Shown piece by piece: positions 12,301 through 45,306 of a DNA stretch of 64,000 bases (positions are counted from its first letter, which is position 1; every line of letters begins with the position of its first letter). Position numbers and translations under genes: made by a program. The stretch lies in the NCBI GenBank assembly GCA_964020975.1, contig OZ026623.1:84309102-84373101 (forward strand), given 5' to 3'. The stretch is from Hermodice carunculata (Eukaryota > Annelida > Polychaeta > Eunicida > Amphinomidae). The notes beneath the pieces are model-generated. The model was not told where the DNA came from, did no database searches, and saw only the letters and a list, made by a program, of their open reading frames with translations.

Positions 12301-15058
12301 TCAGTGTTTTCAGCTATTAATTTCAACAGTAATGAAAAACAATTTGACTGAGAATTGTAGATGAGACCCATCAAGATAACAGGACACATGCCGAGAAAGC
12401 TGTCACCTCAGTCTGAATTCAAGGGGGAAGGGGTTAATTCATGCAGGAGTTGTGCTGTTTAGCTGGTGGTGTAACCAATTTGTCCTTCACACATTTGGTG
12501 ACCAGACATACAGTACTCGGTCAAAATGGGCAACATTTTTCTCTTCTGGATTATCCTTTGATGAGTAACCCGTTTGCCCTCAATTTTAATTTGTGCAGGC
12601 ATACATTACCTCATTACCCATTCCTATCTCAAGAAGTATTCACAAGCCAAGTTTGGTATCATGTTAAATAACAGGCAAAATGGGTATTCAGCATTAGAGA
12701 TAACATTGATCCACTTGTCCGACACAAGTGTTTTTATAGGCGGACAAGTTTGATGCTGAACTTGGTCCAATTTACAATGCACTTCAATGATAGTAGGATA
12801 TTTTTGCCACTTGTAGACAAGTGAAAAATTTTCCTCATTTCTAACACTGGGTATTGATTGGACAATTTTGAGATAGTTTCATAAAAATAAATTCACAGTC
12901 TCTAATTTTTGCAGGCCTGTATCTTTCACCTCCAGGAATCAATCAAATAACAAGAAGACCATGATTGTCCAGTGCCCTAATGCCAGGCAGCTGGTGCATT
13001 ACAACTGACCCAGACCCGACAAACTTTGTATAAAGTTTCAAATGACAGCCTTATCTGTTTCACTTCTTATATGTCCCAGAGAACCATAACTATTTTAACT
13101 CCTAGTGAGTCACTCAGCCACTCATAGAGTTGTGATGTATATTAACATTCACGTTTTTCAGTCTAGACTTGTTGGTAATTAATTCTTTTTTTGGGCATGG
13201 CTGTAAATTGGTGTAGTCTTAATAGTAAGCCAGCAAATAGATCTGGTAGGTAGGGTTTCTGTTTGTTGTCCATACTTTTGCAAATTCAAATGTGTGTAAA
13301 ACTGACAGCAAAACAGTTTATACAGGCATCACTTCATGACTCATAGTTATTCTTTTGCCTAAATTCTTAAATTGTTTCAAGGAATATTATAAATCCTGAT
13401 ATTCTGATGAATCAACGGCAGCCTATACCTAGACCACATACATCAAATTTGTAATACAGTACTTGCAGCAGTCTGTCTTATTATTTTGAAGATTTCCTGC
13501 ATGGAGGAATGATTTTATTTTGTGTGTGTTATGGCATAATGACGCGCGTGATTGAAGCTGACATCGTAGGCGTGGCGCACACCAGTGCGCCTCGCTGATG
13601 CCAGCTTCAATCATCCACGTCATTATGCCTTTAAACACACACAAAAGCGACCCTCATTGCTTATACTTAAATTTCCCTCTGAATTTTCTGCTCAATTACA
13701 CGAAATTTAGCAACTTAATACATAGAATTAAGAGAAACCATCAAAAACCGATTTGCTGAGCATGTTCAAGTGTTAAGTTCCGGAAACCCAGGTAGGCGTG
13801 GTTTGTTGGAATATGGGCGGGGCACGTGTTATGGTTCCATAACACCCAAGGCTAATGTGTTTTGGTCTCGTATCACATAAGGCTCTCTCCTATACTTGCA
13901 ATGTTAAAAGTTAGATTGAATGTAAATATATCTGTATCACACAAGCGCCACTGACTTGACCAAAGCAGTTATAGTCACAGTGAACAACAGAAGAAAGCTC
14001 ACTCCACAACAAACACAAAAGCACATGTGTATACATGTAGGTAAATTTGAGTTTGAAGTGTCAGGACTGTGAATGAAGAGATGTGTGTATTTTCCTTGCT
14101 AGAACCCTCATGCAGACGGATCATCAGACAAGCCAAAAAACGTATATGATGTTCCCGTCAACTCAGTGGCAATGACAGATGAGAATCATTTTCTTAAATG
14201 CAAATTTGTACAGCAATCTCCACCGACAGTCATTTGTGGCGAAATTGAAAACCATAATTTTTGCAAATCAAACTTTGAAGTGAGAGAAATGAAGGTGGGC
14301 ACTGTGTAACAAGATTTTCAACACAACATTTACAGGAATGAAAATGAAATATGTTTGTCTCCGTGACAGGACAGCCCACATTACATTTGAAAGTCAGTTT
14401 GTACAATCAGCACCTCCAGTTTACTCAAGCACTTACCTGTGAAAAATCTACCAAAGTTATTAGCCGCCTCTATAACAGCTTTGTAACCGGCAATGTTAGC
14501 CATGGAGCTCAAAGCGTCAAACACCTGAGCTCGACTGATACGGGGTACACAGTCCATGGCAAAGACAGTGGCTTTTCTTTGAGCTAATAGGTCCACCAGT
14601 TCCTTGTTCTGTGCAGGATACAAAAAGCTAATTAGAGTTCCATTTTCTCGAATTTTCGGAACTTCTTCAGCTAAAGGACCTCTCACTTTGAGCAAAATGT
14701 CTGAATCAAAAACTTTGTTTCCATCAGTGACTGCCGCCCCTGCCTCAGCATATTTGTCATTGGTAAACTTGGCCGCCAGTCCAGCATTTTCCTCAACATT
14801 CACTGTGAAGCCTTGCTTGGTTAGCGTAGCCACTGTAGCTGGTACAAGAGCCACCCGCCGTTCATTTTGAAAAATCTCTTTTGGGACACCTATGGAAAGG
14901 TTTTTGTATGGGATGCCAGCTATTGGTTCTGCAGGCGGTTTTGCTTCCTGTCGACATAACGAGGACCTTTTGAATCCCCGAGAACATGGCAAGGATACCT
15001 TGTGTACACGGCAACCCAGATTATCAATGAGGGCCGCAGCCTGTTGTAGGCGGAACAT
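212..15058 (-). CDS. NNT: NAD(P) transhydrogenase, mitochondrial (5' ten coding exons; 3' end outside window)
   Basis: Inner-membrane enzyme that transfers hydride from NADH to NADP+ using the proton gradient. Ten coding exons with GT/AG junctions and continuous phase: 15058-14437, 11485-11298, 9742-9587, 7941-7737, 6874-6807, 5854-5692, 4568-4497, 2399-2169, 1656-1477, 319-212 (664 codons plus one base). Order of parts: a presequence rich in Arg, Lys and Ser (about residues 1-45), domain I with the alanine dehydrogenase/PNT N-terminal half, a GxGxxG NAD-binding loop at 225-230, a Pro/Ala linker (about 414-445), then membrane domain II, including the start of the PntB-like half. The rest of domain II and the NADP-binding domain III are missing only because the window ends; the animal protein is about 1080-1090 residues. 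No coding-exon breaks are seen. It diverges from IDH2. Confidence 0.96.
320..1476 (-). other. NNT: NNT intron between coding exons 9 and 10
   Basis: Only the type B hairpin MITE at 1210-1449 is recognisable, lying directly against the splice donor side of exon 9. Nothing else is seen. Confidence 0.8.
1210..1449 (+). mobile_element. Hairpin MITE, type B
   Basis: Ends TTTTAGTGCC / GGCACCGAAAGAG, 240 bp. Hairpin at 1242-1299 (GTCGACAGCTTTCCTTGG / CCAAAGAAAGCTGTTGAC). The body has GTGCTGGTACTTGAATGAAA, which defines this subfamily. In the NNT intron between coding exons 9 and 10. Confidence 0.8.
1477..1656 (-). CDS. NNT: NNT coding exon 9: junction between PntA-like and PntB-like halves
   Basis: Residues 569-628 plus one base. 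[20 protein letters not shown] leads into [20 protein letters not shown], the first helix of the half that is the separate PntB subunit in bacteria. Acceptor TTTTCAG, donor ATCG/GTGAGT. Confidence 0.94.
1657..2168 (-). other. NNT: NNT intron between coding exons 8 and 9
   Basis: About 510 bases of AT-rich sequence; I see nothing in it. Confidence 0.8.
2169..2399 (-). CDS. NNT: NNT coding exon 8: transmembrane segments of the PntA-like half
   Basis: Residues 492-568 plus one base. It contains [20 protein letters not shown], then two hydrophobic segments (about 509-527 and 536-556), and closes with [11 protein letters not shown], the end of the PntA-like region. Nearly identical in spacing to vertebrate NNT. 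Acceptor ATTCCAG, donor CCAG/GTAAAG. Confidence 0.95.
2550..2703 (-). mobile_element. Hairpin MITE, type A, reverse and shortened
   Basis: TTAACCCTTG at the left end and CAAGGTGGAAAGGG at the right. The left hairpin arm is recognisable at 2611-2629 (GTCGACAGTTTTCCTTGG); the right arm has decayed. Confidence 0.6.
3837..4014. mobile_element. MITE with CAGTGGTA ends, copy 1
   Basis: Terminal inverted repeats CAGTGGTATCTGCTGTATG / CATACAGCACGTGCCACTG, 178 bp, with an internal GGTGACAGGTCACCTGCTGT. Similar along its length to the copy at 25388-25564. Confidence 0.8.
4135..4213. mobile_element. Miniature TTAA element (79 bp)
   Basis: TTAA at both ends and terminal inverted repeats CCCTAGTACTGCTG / CACAGCACTAGGG, with only about 45 bp between. 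The CCCTAG ends and TTAA target resemble piggyBac-type elements. In the NNT intron between coding exons 7 and 8. Confidence 0.7.
4497..4568 (-). CDS. NNT: NNT coding exon 7: transmembrane segment
   Basis: A 72-base exon encoding residues 468-491: [20 protein letters not shown], a hydrophobic helix of the PNTA 4TM region matching vertebrate [20 protein letters not shown]. Acceptor TATTACAG, donor GTGG/GTAAGT. Confidence 0.93.
4569..5691 (-). other. NNT: NNT intron between coding exons 6 and 7
   Basis: About 1.1 kb with no recognisable gene, repeat or RNA. Confidence 0.75.
5692..5854 (-). CDS. NNT: NNT coding exon 6: Pro/Ala linker and first 4TM helix region
   Basis: Residues 414-467 plus one base. 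It starts NLMWPPPQ, continues as a Pro/Ala/Val-rich linker between soluble domain I and the membrane, and ends with [19 protein letters not shown], the entry into the first transmembrane segments. The linker is much more diverged from vertebrates than the exons around it, as expected for a tether. Acceptor CTTGTAG, donor TTAG/GTATGT. Confidence 0.92.
5992..6252 (+). mobile_element. Hairpin MITE, type A
   Basis: Right end AGGGTGAAAGGGTTAA; hairpin 6022-6088 with outer arms GTCAACAGCCTTCCTTGG / CCAAGGAAAGCTGTTGAT. Left terminus diverged. In the NNT intron before coding exon 6's upstream neighbour. Confidence 0.8.
6807..6874 (-). CDS. NNT: NNT coding exon 5: short 23-codon exon
   Basis: A 68-base exon encoding residues 391-413, including [19 protein letters not shown]. 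It matches the VRGTVV region before the interdomain linker in vertebrate NNT. Acceptor TTCTTGCAG, donor GAG/GTAAGA. Too short to stand out as an open frame; identified by phase, splice sites and similarity. Confidence 0.92.
6875..7736 (-). other. NNT: NNT intron between coding exons 4 and 5
   Basis: About 860 bases, AT-rich, nothing recognised. Confidence 0.75.
7737..7941 (-). CDS. NNT: NNT coding exon 4: end of domain I Rossmann fold
   Basis: Residues 323-390 plus one base: [22 protein letters not shown], then ETTKPGELY and [21 protein letters not shown], a signature run of animal NNT. The donor TTTTG/GTGAGT lies inside a longer open frame, so reading through it would add a spurious tail. 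Confidence 0.94.
7942..9586 (-). other. NNT: NNT intron between coding exons 3 and 4
   Basis: It holds a (CT)7 plus T run near 8251-8273, a single TTAACCCTAG end near 8366, a segment near 9040-9215 resembling the GAGAGACCAC-type MITEs, and the type C hairpin MITE that ends 56 bases before the exon 3 donor. Confidence 0.7.
9281..9531 (+). mobile_element. Hairpin MITE, type C: type B-like body with an unrelated hairpin
   Basis: TTAA at both ends, terminal repeats TTAACTCATTCCATAC / GTATGGACTGAGTTAA, 251 bp with the TTAAs. The hairpin at 9321-9399 has arms GTTCTGCCACTGCCTAGCAA ... TTGCCAGGCAGTGCCAGAAC and continues through GTCATGCTGCAGCTGCC. The flanking body ATGTTGGTACTTGAACGAAA matches type B. 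Confidence 0.85.
9587..9742 (-). CDS. NNT: NNT coding exon 3: mobile loop and domain I core
   Basis: Residues 271-322, with the conserved [16 protein letters not shown] segment and [17 protein letters not shown]. The first segment belongs to the domain I mobile loop region, which closes over NAD(H) in transhydrogenases. Acceptor TTTGCAG, donor AAG/GTAACG; phase 0 at both ends. Confidence 0.95.
9867..10368. mobile_element. TTAA-flanked non-autonomous element, about 500 bp
   Basis: Inverted ends AATTAATGGTTTCTCAGG / CCTGAGAAACTATTAATT with TTAA at 9875-9878 and 10361-10364. The right half contains an internal direct repeat (AAAACGCCCTGCCGCATCA and AAAACGCCCTGCCTCATCA, 60 bp apart) beside A runs. 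The 90-codon open frame inside has no recognisable similarity. Confidence 0.65.
10802..11039. mobile_element. CTGTAAATT-type MITE, copy 1
   Basis: Inverted ends CACTGTAAATTCATTT / GTTCATTTACAGTG, 238 bp. The inner motif GATGGCACAAAACTGTGA and CACAATGAAACA are shared with other copies. TA/CTGTA ends suggest a Tc1/mariner-like origin. Confidence 0.75.
11298..11485 (-). CDS. NNT: NNT coding exon 2: NAD-binding Rossmann loop
   Basis: Residues 208-270. It carries [24 protein letters not shown], in which Gly225, Gly227 and Gly230 form the dinucleotide loop, followed by the AIVRAFDTR strand and loop that contacts the NAD ribose in this family. Acceptor TTCTTCAG, donor AAG/GTAAGG. Confidence 0.95.
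11875..12010. mobile_element. Short inverted-repeat element CAGGGCCAGAATTT
   Basis: Ends CAGGGCCAGAATTT / AAATTCTGGCCCTG, 136 bp, with further inner complementarity (TTCGAGAATC / GATTCTCGAA). hAT-like ends, but no clear target duplication. Confidence 0.65.
12247..12437 (-). mobile_element. Hairpin MITE, type A, reverse, hairpin lost
   Basis: It shows the type A body (AAACCAGCC ... TCAGTGTTTTCAGCTATTAA ... TAGATGAGACCCATCAAGAT) and the right end CAAGGGGGAAGGGGTTAA; only traces of the hairpin remain. Confidence 0.7.
12700..12860. repeat. Dispersed repeat with ACTTGTCC/GGACAAGT inverted motifs, copy 1
   Basis: ATCCACTTGTCCGACACAAG, GGCGGACAAGTTTG and ACTTGTAGACAAGTGAAAAA share order with 26880-27000 (GGACAAGT ... 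CACTTGTCC ... GTGGACAAGTGAAAA), ending in TTTCTA(A/G)CACTG in both. Confidence 0.6.
13518..13646. repeat. 129-bp long palindrome
   Basis: Left arm begins TTTTGTGTGTGTTATGGCAT and the right arm ends with its near complement ATGCCTTTAAACACACACAA; between them ATGACG..GTGATTGAAGCTG is answered by CAGCTTCAATCATCCACGTCAT, and the centre is built on GGCGCAC/GTGCGCC. About 60 bp per arm with few mismatches. In the NNT intron between coding exons 1 and 2. No close second copy is seen here. Confidence 0.8.
14437..15058 (-). CDS. NNT: NNT coding exon 1: start codon, presequence, domain I N-terminal half
   Basis: It encodes residues 1-207 plus one base. The start MFRLQQ is followed by a basic, Ser-rich leader with no acidic residue in its first 30 residues. 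Similarity to animal NNT begins at [19 protein letters not shown] and continues to [11 protein letters not shown]. The donor is ACAG/GTAAGT. No stop codon occurs in frame between the acceptor at 15087 and this ATG, so the start depends on the upstream exon; with the candidate 5'UTR exon ending at 15236, an in-frame TAA lies just upstream and fixes this start. Confidence 0.95.
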
Positions 15059-15086
15059 CTTGTCCTGAAGGCGTTCCCCACAAAAC

Positions 15087-15300
15087 CTGAAAAAAAAAAA
15101 AAAGAATATATGTGAGAGGTGTAAGTTTTATGTTTACCTGTGCTTGAAGCAAAACAATAAATTCAAATGCATTATCAGCTGAGTTTTCATTGAAAACAAA
15201 ACAAAAGAAAAAAAAAAAGCCTATATGCAACTTACCTTTAACATCACACTCAATGTCGGCATGCAGAATTTCCTGGTTTCTTGTATATTCAATTTATTTA
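15087..15300 (-). other. NNT: Candidate NNT 5'UTR exon (ending at 15236) and first intron
   Basis: A strong donor, TTAAAG/GTAAGT, is at 15236/15235. A poly-pyrimidine acceptor, TTTTTTTTTTTCAG, ends at 15087 just before the exon carrying the NNT start codon. Joined, they would make a small intron of 149 bases, and an in-frame TAA would span positions just before the junction, so translation could not start further upstream in the NNT frame. A different frame of this exon holds two ATGs that would open a short upstream ORF overlapping the NNT start. The upstream limit of the exon is not visible. Confidence 0.5.
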
Positions 15301-16620
15301 TTTTCATTTTTTTTTGCTCTGCAGACCAAACATTGCTAAGGTTATACCATCACATGTGTCTGTTTGCCTACCCATCAGTCCATAAAATTGTGCTTGAATG
15401 TGATATCCATAGTTTTAATGTTAACTCCACACAATTTTGAACTTACTCAGTGCATGTACGTCGAGTTTCACATTGGTAGTACCACCTATAGTACACTATC
15501 ATGTACATGTAGTATTTATGTGCCAATGATGTGAAACTTGCGGACTTCCACAGTTTTCTGTAAATCACCATGAAATTTCCCAGGAAAGTTGACCAAAATC
15601 TGATGACATTTGGCAGCATCCGCTGCAGTGTAGCACAAGTTACAGACCACAAAGTGTTGAAAAAATAATCAGTCTTTGGAGTTACAAATGTAATGGTACC
15701 CAATGCACCACAAAGGTGTATCATACATATCACGGATAGATCTAGGCCTTTAAAATTAGCAGCCAAATTGGGAAGTAAAGCACAGTAATAACTGCAGAAT
15801 TTGACCTTTCTCTTATGTAATCCATGTTAAATTGGACATTTGCAAATTTCTTCAGCCAAATAAATGAACCATGGCTAATTGTACCAGCGCTGCATATGGA
15901 GGTTTGACGTTGCATCATATGATGACCTGAACCTTTTTTTTTGGGGGGGGGACCCTCTCTATTTCCTCATGATTCATTTTTGAGGTGCCTTCTTTCATAC
16001 CCCCCACCCCCACGCCAAATTACCAAACATTACACTTGTAAATTTTTATGGAGAACAGCACCCTTTTTCACTTCAGTCCTGACACTAATGTGACAGGAAC
16101 TGAATGTGGGGTACAGTACTCAGCCTGGCAATGAACTGGTTGAACATTTGGTAACTCAGCATGCTCTACAGAGGAGGAATGGCCAAGCGGCTGTGTGGTC
16201 AATGAAGTTAATTTGCTAGCCGTTCAGCTGCTCACAGACAGCGAACTGGTTGTCACATGCAAAAAAATTATCCCACCCAATCAGGACTGGTCATCCAACA
16301 CTTAATATGTAACAACCAGGCTGTGGAAGCTCCCGAAGGCAAAGTACGACTCGACGCTTTGTCGCCCTACTGTGTTTGGTGTCTTTCCAAGCGTGATTCA
16401 TATTTTGCGATGATTCATATTTTGCGAGGCAAGGAACCAGCCAAGGCCATAGCCTGGGGCCGGTGAGCGTTTATCTTTGCTTATCAAGTGTCATTCCCTG
16501 AAGAAGGACTAATGATCCGAAAATTTGAGAAAAATATTAATAATTATGTACACGACAATGAACTTGTTCTTTCATTTGGGTTAATCTGTCGCGGAGAATG
16601 ATTCAGTTTTCATGGGTTCT

Positions 16621-16670
16621 AGACTGCACTTCCGGTTCCTGTTTGCTTCAAAAAACAACTTCCGTGCTGC
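16621..16670 (-). promoter_or_regulatory. Paired ETS/GABP-type motifs, candidate NNT promoter element
   Basis: Two ETS-family core motifs (ACTTCCGG at 16628-16635 and ACTTCCGT at 16658-16665 as read on the plus strand) lie 30 bases apart in the same orientation, about 1.4 kb upstream of the candidate 5'UTR exon. Paired GABP/NRF-2 sites are a known feature of promoters of nuclear genes for mitochondrial proteins. Promoter activity is inferred; there is no TATA box. Confidence 0.35.
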
Positions 16671-17477
16671 AAGCAATTCAGGCCATCCACTAGCAAGATA
16701 AGGGAGCATGAATTAATTTGTTTCCTGTACGCACGTAACGGTTTAGCTCCCTTCGGGAGCTATGATGCTGTTGCCACCCTAAAAGGAAACTTTCAACCAC
16801 GGAGATTTACAGTTTGTAACAAGTAAACTGAGGTAAAATGACCCACATCGAACATGTACGTTGACTGTAGCTCTTGTTATGTCTGGGTGCCACCCCATAC
16901 ATTTTTGTTTTTCCAAGAATTTTTTTCTTTCCTTCTTTCTTTCTTCTTTACAATCAAATTTGTCCGGAGTTATTCTCGGACCCTGTTATTCCAAAAGCCA
17001 CCAAACATGCAATGTTGACTGACCTACCAGTGAAATTGTGCACCTGGTTAGGAATAGTCATGATGTTTAAAATTATGCAAATTAGGGGCAATTAAAATTT
17101 TAAAAGCTCAATATCTTCCAAACTATTGCAGATAGAAGCAAAATTTCAATGTACATGTGTAGGTTTGTGACAACTGCCAATACAATGGACAGTAAATGAC
17201 AGTTGTAGAATTTCAAATTATGCTAATTGAAGACATTAAAAAATCTACAAGTTGAATATCTCCAAAACTATTATAGATAGAGATGCCATTCCGACTTCAA
17301 AAGGGGTGATCTGGGTTGGTTTTATTTTTTGACACACAGCCTTTTGTTCCCATGATGCATGTTTGTGACACCTAGCAACCTGAACCATTTGAGGTCAGGT
17401 GGGTCAGCAAAGCCTATTACATGACAGCGAACCTGAGAGTTTTACCCTGCATATGATGATGATTTTTGGAATTATCT

Positions 17478-17666
17478 AGGGCCAATGATTTTCCGTTTTA
17501 AAAAAAATAGGAATTCTGCTTCATCAGCAAAAATGTTTCAAATTCTGTTTCACTGCTATATGTTTATATATAATTCATATAAGAAAAAACATCAAATTCC
17601 GTTTCAAGGATAAAAAAAATGCACAATTCCGCTTCGGTTTCGGAAAAAACGAAAATCATTGACCCT
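17478..17666. mobile_element. MITE with AGGGCCAATG ends and near-matching 8-bp flanks
   Basis: Terminal repeats AGGGCCAATGATTTTCCG / CGAAAATCATTGACCCT, 189 bp, flanked by AATTATCT (17470-17477) and AATTATCA (17667-17674). An 8-bp target duplication and A-G-G-G ends point to the hAT superfamily. Inner motifs AATTC(C/T)G(C/T)TTC recur four times. Confidence 0.75.
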
Positions 17667-19375
17667 AATTATCATCTTCTAATCTACCTGAAGTACATAT
17701 TATTATCTTTCAAATGCACCCAGGTGTGATAAAATGAAAGTGTAATGCTTATTTGATAACATAATAAATATTGCTGTGGCTCTCCACTTACGCGCCACAG
17801 TCCTGTGTGACAAAGGTGGCCTAGGAAAAAGTAAAGGCAAGAAAAGAAAAATAGACGAGATGGAGGAAACCATGGGTATCCTAATCAGCTCCTGCTGCCA
17901 TTTTTTCCAGGACCAGAGCCCAGGCAAAGGGTCCACCGCACACTCTCTCACAGCTGTGGTGGGCCCCTGGTCGTGGATATATCCCCAAACACTCATCGCT
18001 TGTAGTCCCCTCCTCTCCTCCCCCCCTCCCCCCCCCCCCCCCGAAAAAGAAAAAAGAGAGGTTAAATTTATATCTGCTAATTTACCATGTTAATCTATGG
18101 AGAAAAAGTGAGGGTCATTGAAAGTGACCACAAGATGTGGTCAGTCAACCATGAACAGGTTGGCAGCACCACCTTTAGATGAATTTAGAACTAGCCCAGA
18201 TATAGACTATTCATAGGTTTGTGGCAAAGCTGCACCCGATGAACCATGAACCAAAAATGTAGGATTTTCATTTATGCAAATTAGGTGAACGCACGAAAGT
18301 TGTGCAGTTTCGCTGGTAGTGTAACCCTTTTGTCCTTCCCACATTTTGGTGACCAGACATACAGTAGGCCTAGTTAAAATGGGATTTGACATTTCAAGTC
18401 AGGGTCAGGCCTGGTAGTAGCATGAACCGTGATATCAAAATTTTCTCAACTCTTGTAAAGTGTGAACATATGTGAAGTTAATATTGTTTTTATACTATGA
18501 ACAAGGACAGCACTTTTTCTTTTCCATTTTTATTTTTTGAACAGACCCCCATGCTCCTCTTTCCCCTCCGCCTCGCTCCACTTTCTTTTCTATTTTTTTT
18601 AACAGACCCCCATGCTCGTTCCTTCCCCCGGCTTCACCCCGCTCCCTGCTCACCCGCATCTCTCACCGCCCCGCACCCCCCAACCTAGCCAACGCAGAGA
18701 CCCGCTGTTCAATTAAAAAAAAAGACAAAATCAAGGCCGACTTTCATTTAGCCCTATGTGCGTCTTCATCTTTGAGATTGACGACCAGTCGTTGTCTGAA
18801 CCAGTATGACTGGCTTCCAGAGTTGACATCACACACGACCCTGGGTTATGCTGACCGCGATATACTTCTGACGCGTCTCCCCGAGTGATGGACAGGTGTC
18901 GGTAACGCAAGTGCCAGACCGGACTGGAGACGTGGCAAAGCGGTCTCCAATCTTTTTTATAGCCAAACAAACTTTTTTCACGACTGGAGTGTGACATTTT
19001 TGTGCAACACCCATAAATGAAACACTTTTTTTTAATAACGTTGCAGTGTATGATGTTTTAAAGTACCGTTGCGTGGGTGATAAGAAAAACAAACCCCCTG
19101 TTTTGAGATTAGTCGACCAACCCCATGCCCTAGCCATATGTCATTCAATGAAGCATGGTCTAAAGCCGGCATTGGTTGAGTTATCTAACAACAATGCAAG
19201 TCCGTTTGTGATTCTTTCAACTGCTTGAATGTTACTCCTTGAACAGCAGAAAAAATGTGCACTGAGAGAAGATGAAATGTCAATGCACATCTGTCACTTA
19301 ATCAACATACTTACTGCTACGTTGTTAAATCACTTGCATGCGTTCAACGTAGAGTTCTTCCATTCAGGAACCCAC

Positions 19376-19425
19376 AAGATGGCCACCGCGGGAACACCGG
19401 GTCGTGCAAGTCTGCACAAGTAAGC
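19376..19425 (+). other. Candidate alternative first exon with YY1-like start
   Basis: AAGATGGCC at 19376-19384 resembles the YY1 motif placed at many TATA-less start sites. A donor, CACAA/GTAAGC, follows at 19419/19420, so a short exon is possible. Its ATG would encode MATAGTPGRASLH, but the phase at the donor (two bases) does not match IDH2 coding exon 2, so it cannot give an alternative IDH2 N terminus by direct splicing. It could be a 5'UTR exon spliced to the AG at 19796. Confidence 0.25.
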
Positions 19426-19832
19426 CAATAAAATCATTCAAAGCACATCACATGGTCAACCTATTTTGTAAAAATTGTTTTATATTCGGCAAAATGACCT
19501 ATATTTCTAAACTTTTGATTGGTCTGAGTGCCAATGACGCATTTCTTGCACGAGCTCTTTGAGAATGAAATTTTTGAATGGTCCACTTGAAACTTAAGGG
19601 GTGACAGCTTAGGAATACTTAAAAAAATCTCTATATTAAAACACTATAATTGCAAAAACTGAGTACAGTCTTCAAAATTTCGAACTAAAAACAGGGAATT
19701 TTGTATGAAATTTTATTTTCACTGTAGAAAGGTCATTCAGTCTGCTTCTCATAGGTAAAATTTCAAACATATCCCACCCGGAAAAATTGCATTTCAGTCC
19801 CAACCAGTTCTCTTCAGCCACACGAGTGAAAC

Positions 19833-43561
<23,729 letters not shown>

Positions 43562-44894
43562 ACGCACCCCCTCCTAGCCCAAAGTACCAGCCATGATTGT
43601 ACAGCTGTAAATTAGTGCCGCACTTTTTCCTTACAAAGCAGTATTTTAAGACTGAACATTTGTATTTCATTTGTACAGAATATAATAATGCTATGTCAAT
43701 GCAAGTGTACATGTTAGGATGTCCCATCATGCCGTTGTGCAGTCCCATCATGCTGTAGTTTGTATTTCTTGTACGAGGGAAATCCCGTAAGATATGGTGT
43801 AAATGGATATGTGAAAACCTTGCAGAAACAATCAATTTTCATTCAGGAGGTGAAATAACTTTTTAAGTTCTCACCAAAGCTAAAGGCAAGCATTACTGGT
43901 TCATTGCCAAACAGATGTAAGAGGTCAACTTTGCCAACAATAGAAAATGTTAAAGGAAATGGAATTAAATTGTTCATGCTGTAAAATTTACAACTGGGGT
44001 AATGCAATAATGATGTTTTCATAATATAACTTAATCTTGAAACGGTGAAACTGTTACACATATAAGGATAAAATGCTTCTCTCATAAGAAACTTGAATTA
44101 AAAGGTGCAGTACAAACTGTTTGTACAGTGATGTGGAAGTCTAAAGGGGAGCTAGTCCAGTGCATGTAATTTTTCACCCGATCTTTTTTTGTGGTATCTC
44201 CATTTTCTAAAGAATATTGTTGAAAAATGAAAGAAGCTAATACTAAGTATGTGGAACTGAAAAAAGTCCTCAGTTCTTTGAATTAGGATGCACAGTCATT
44301 GAAATTTCCTAGTGTAATGTTTGATTTTGTTATTCGTGTGTTTGTTAGCGTAAATCATGTACCAGTGAAAATGCCATAATGGAGGCCAGTGACCTACAGT
44401 AGTCCTCATGGTCTGTCAACAAACCAGATAAATGCATGCATACATAGGCTACCAGTGCTTAAAAAAGGTGGTTAAGCACCCAGCATTCACGTGTGTCTCG
44501 GTTGGATCTAACCTAGTTTCTATCCTAAGGGATCATTCATTACTGTCCTAACGACACCTTCCCTACCAAGACAATATTGTTGTGTCACTGGGTTTCAACA
44601 AAAAAACAACAACAAAAAAAAAAAAAAAAGCCCACACACAAAAAAATTACTTCACTGGAGGTGTTGATTAGATCATAGATATGCATAAATATAAAATATA
44701 CTCATTTTTTGATAATTCATAATTCAAAGGTAAATCTAAATGTTCCTTGCCTTTTCATCAGGAATATATACCTGAACACTTGTGAAAGTCTCTGACAAAT
44801 GATTGGTCCCTGAAAGTCAATTGCCTTCATCATCCATGAAAAAACATATCAAATTTTATGCAAGTCTTTTTCTCCTAAGGCATGATCAATAAGG

Positions 44895-45306
<412 letters not shown>

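Larger units (their letters stand above)
15301..19832. other. Divergent NNT/IDH2 intergenic region
   Basis: 4.5 kb between the two start regions. Apart from the paired ETS motifs and the candidate alternative exon, it holds a small inverted-repeat element at 17478-17666, a 90-bp dispersed repeat (18299-18383, also at 12447-12533), an internal duplication of about 120 bp near 17080-17290, a C run at 18019-18042 and a CT/C-rich block at 18540-18690. CpG dinucleotides are denser from about 18780 to 19410 than elsewhere. Open frames here show no recognisable similarity or coding character. Confidence 0.6.

Noticed and set aside
18731-19137. Two minus-strand frames of 88 and 102 codons in the intergenic region
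   Set aside because: They overlap each other in different frames, are Ser/Thr/Lys-rich without motifs, and probably reflect the locally higher GC content.
19229-19423. 64-codon plus frame as an IDH2 alternative N terminus
   Set aside because: Its donor leaves two bases, whereas IDH2 exon 2 needs one base from the preceding exon, so it would shift the frame.
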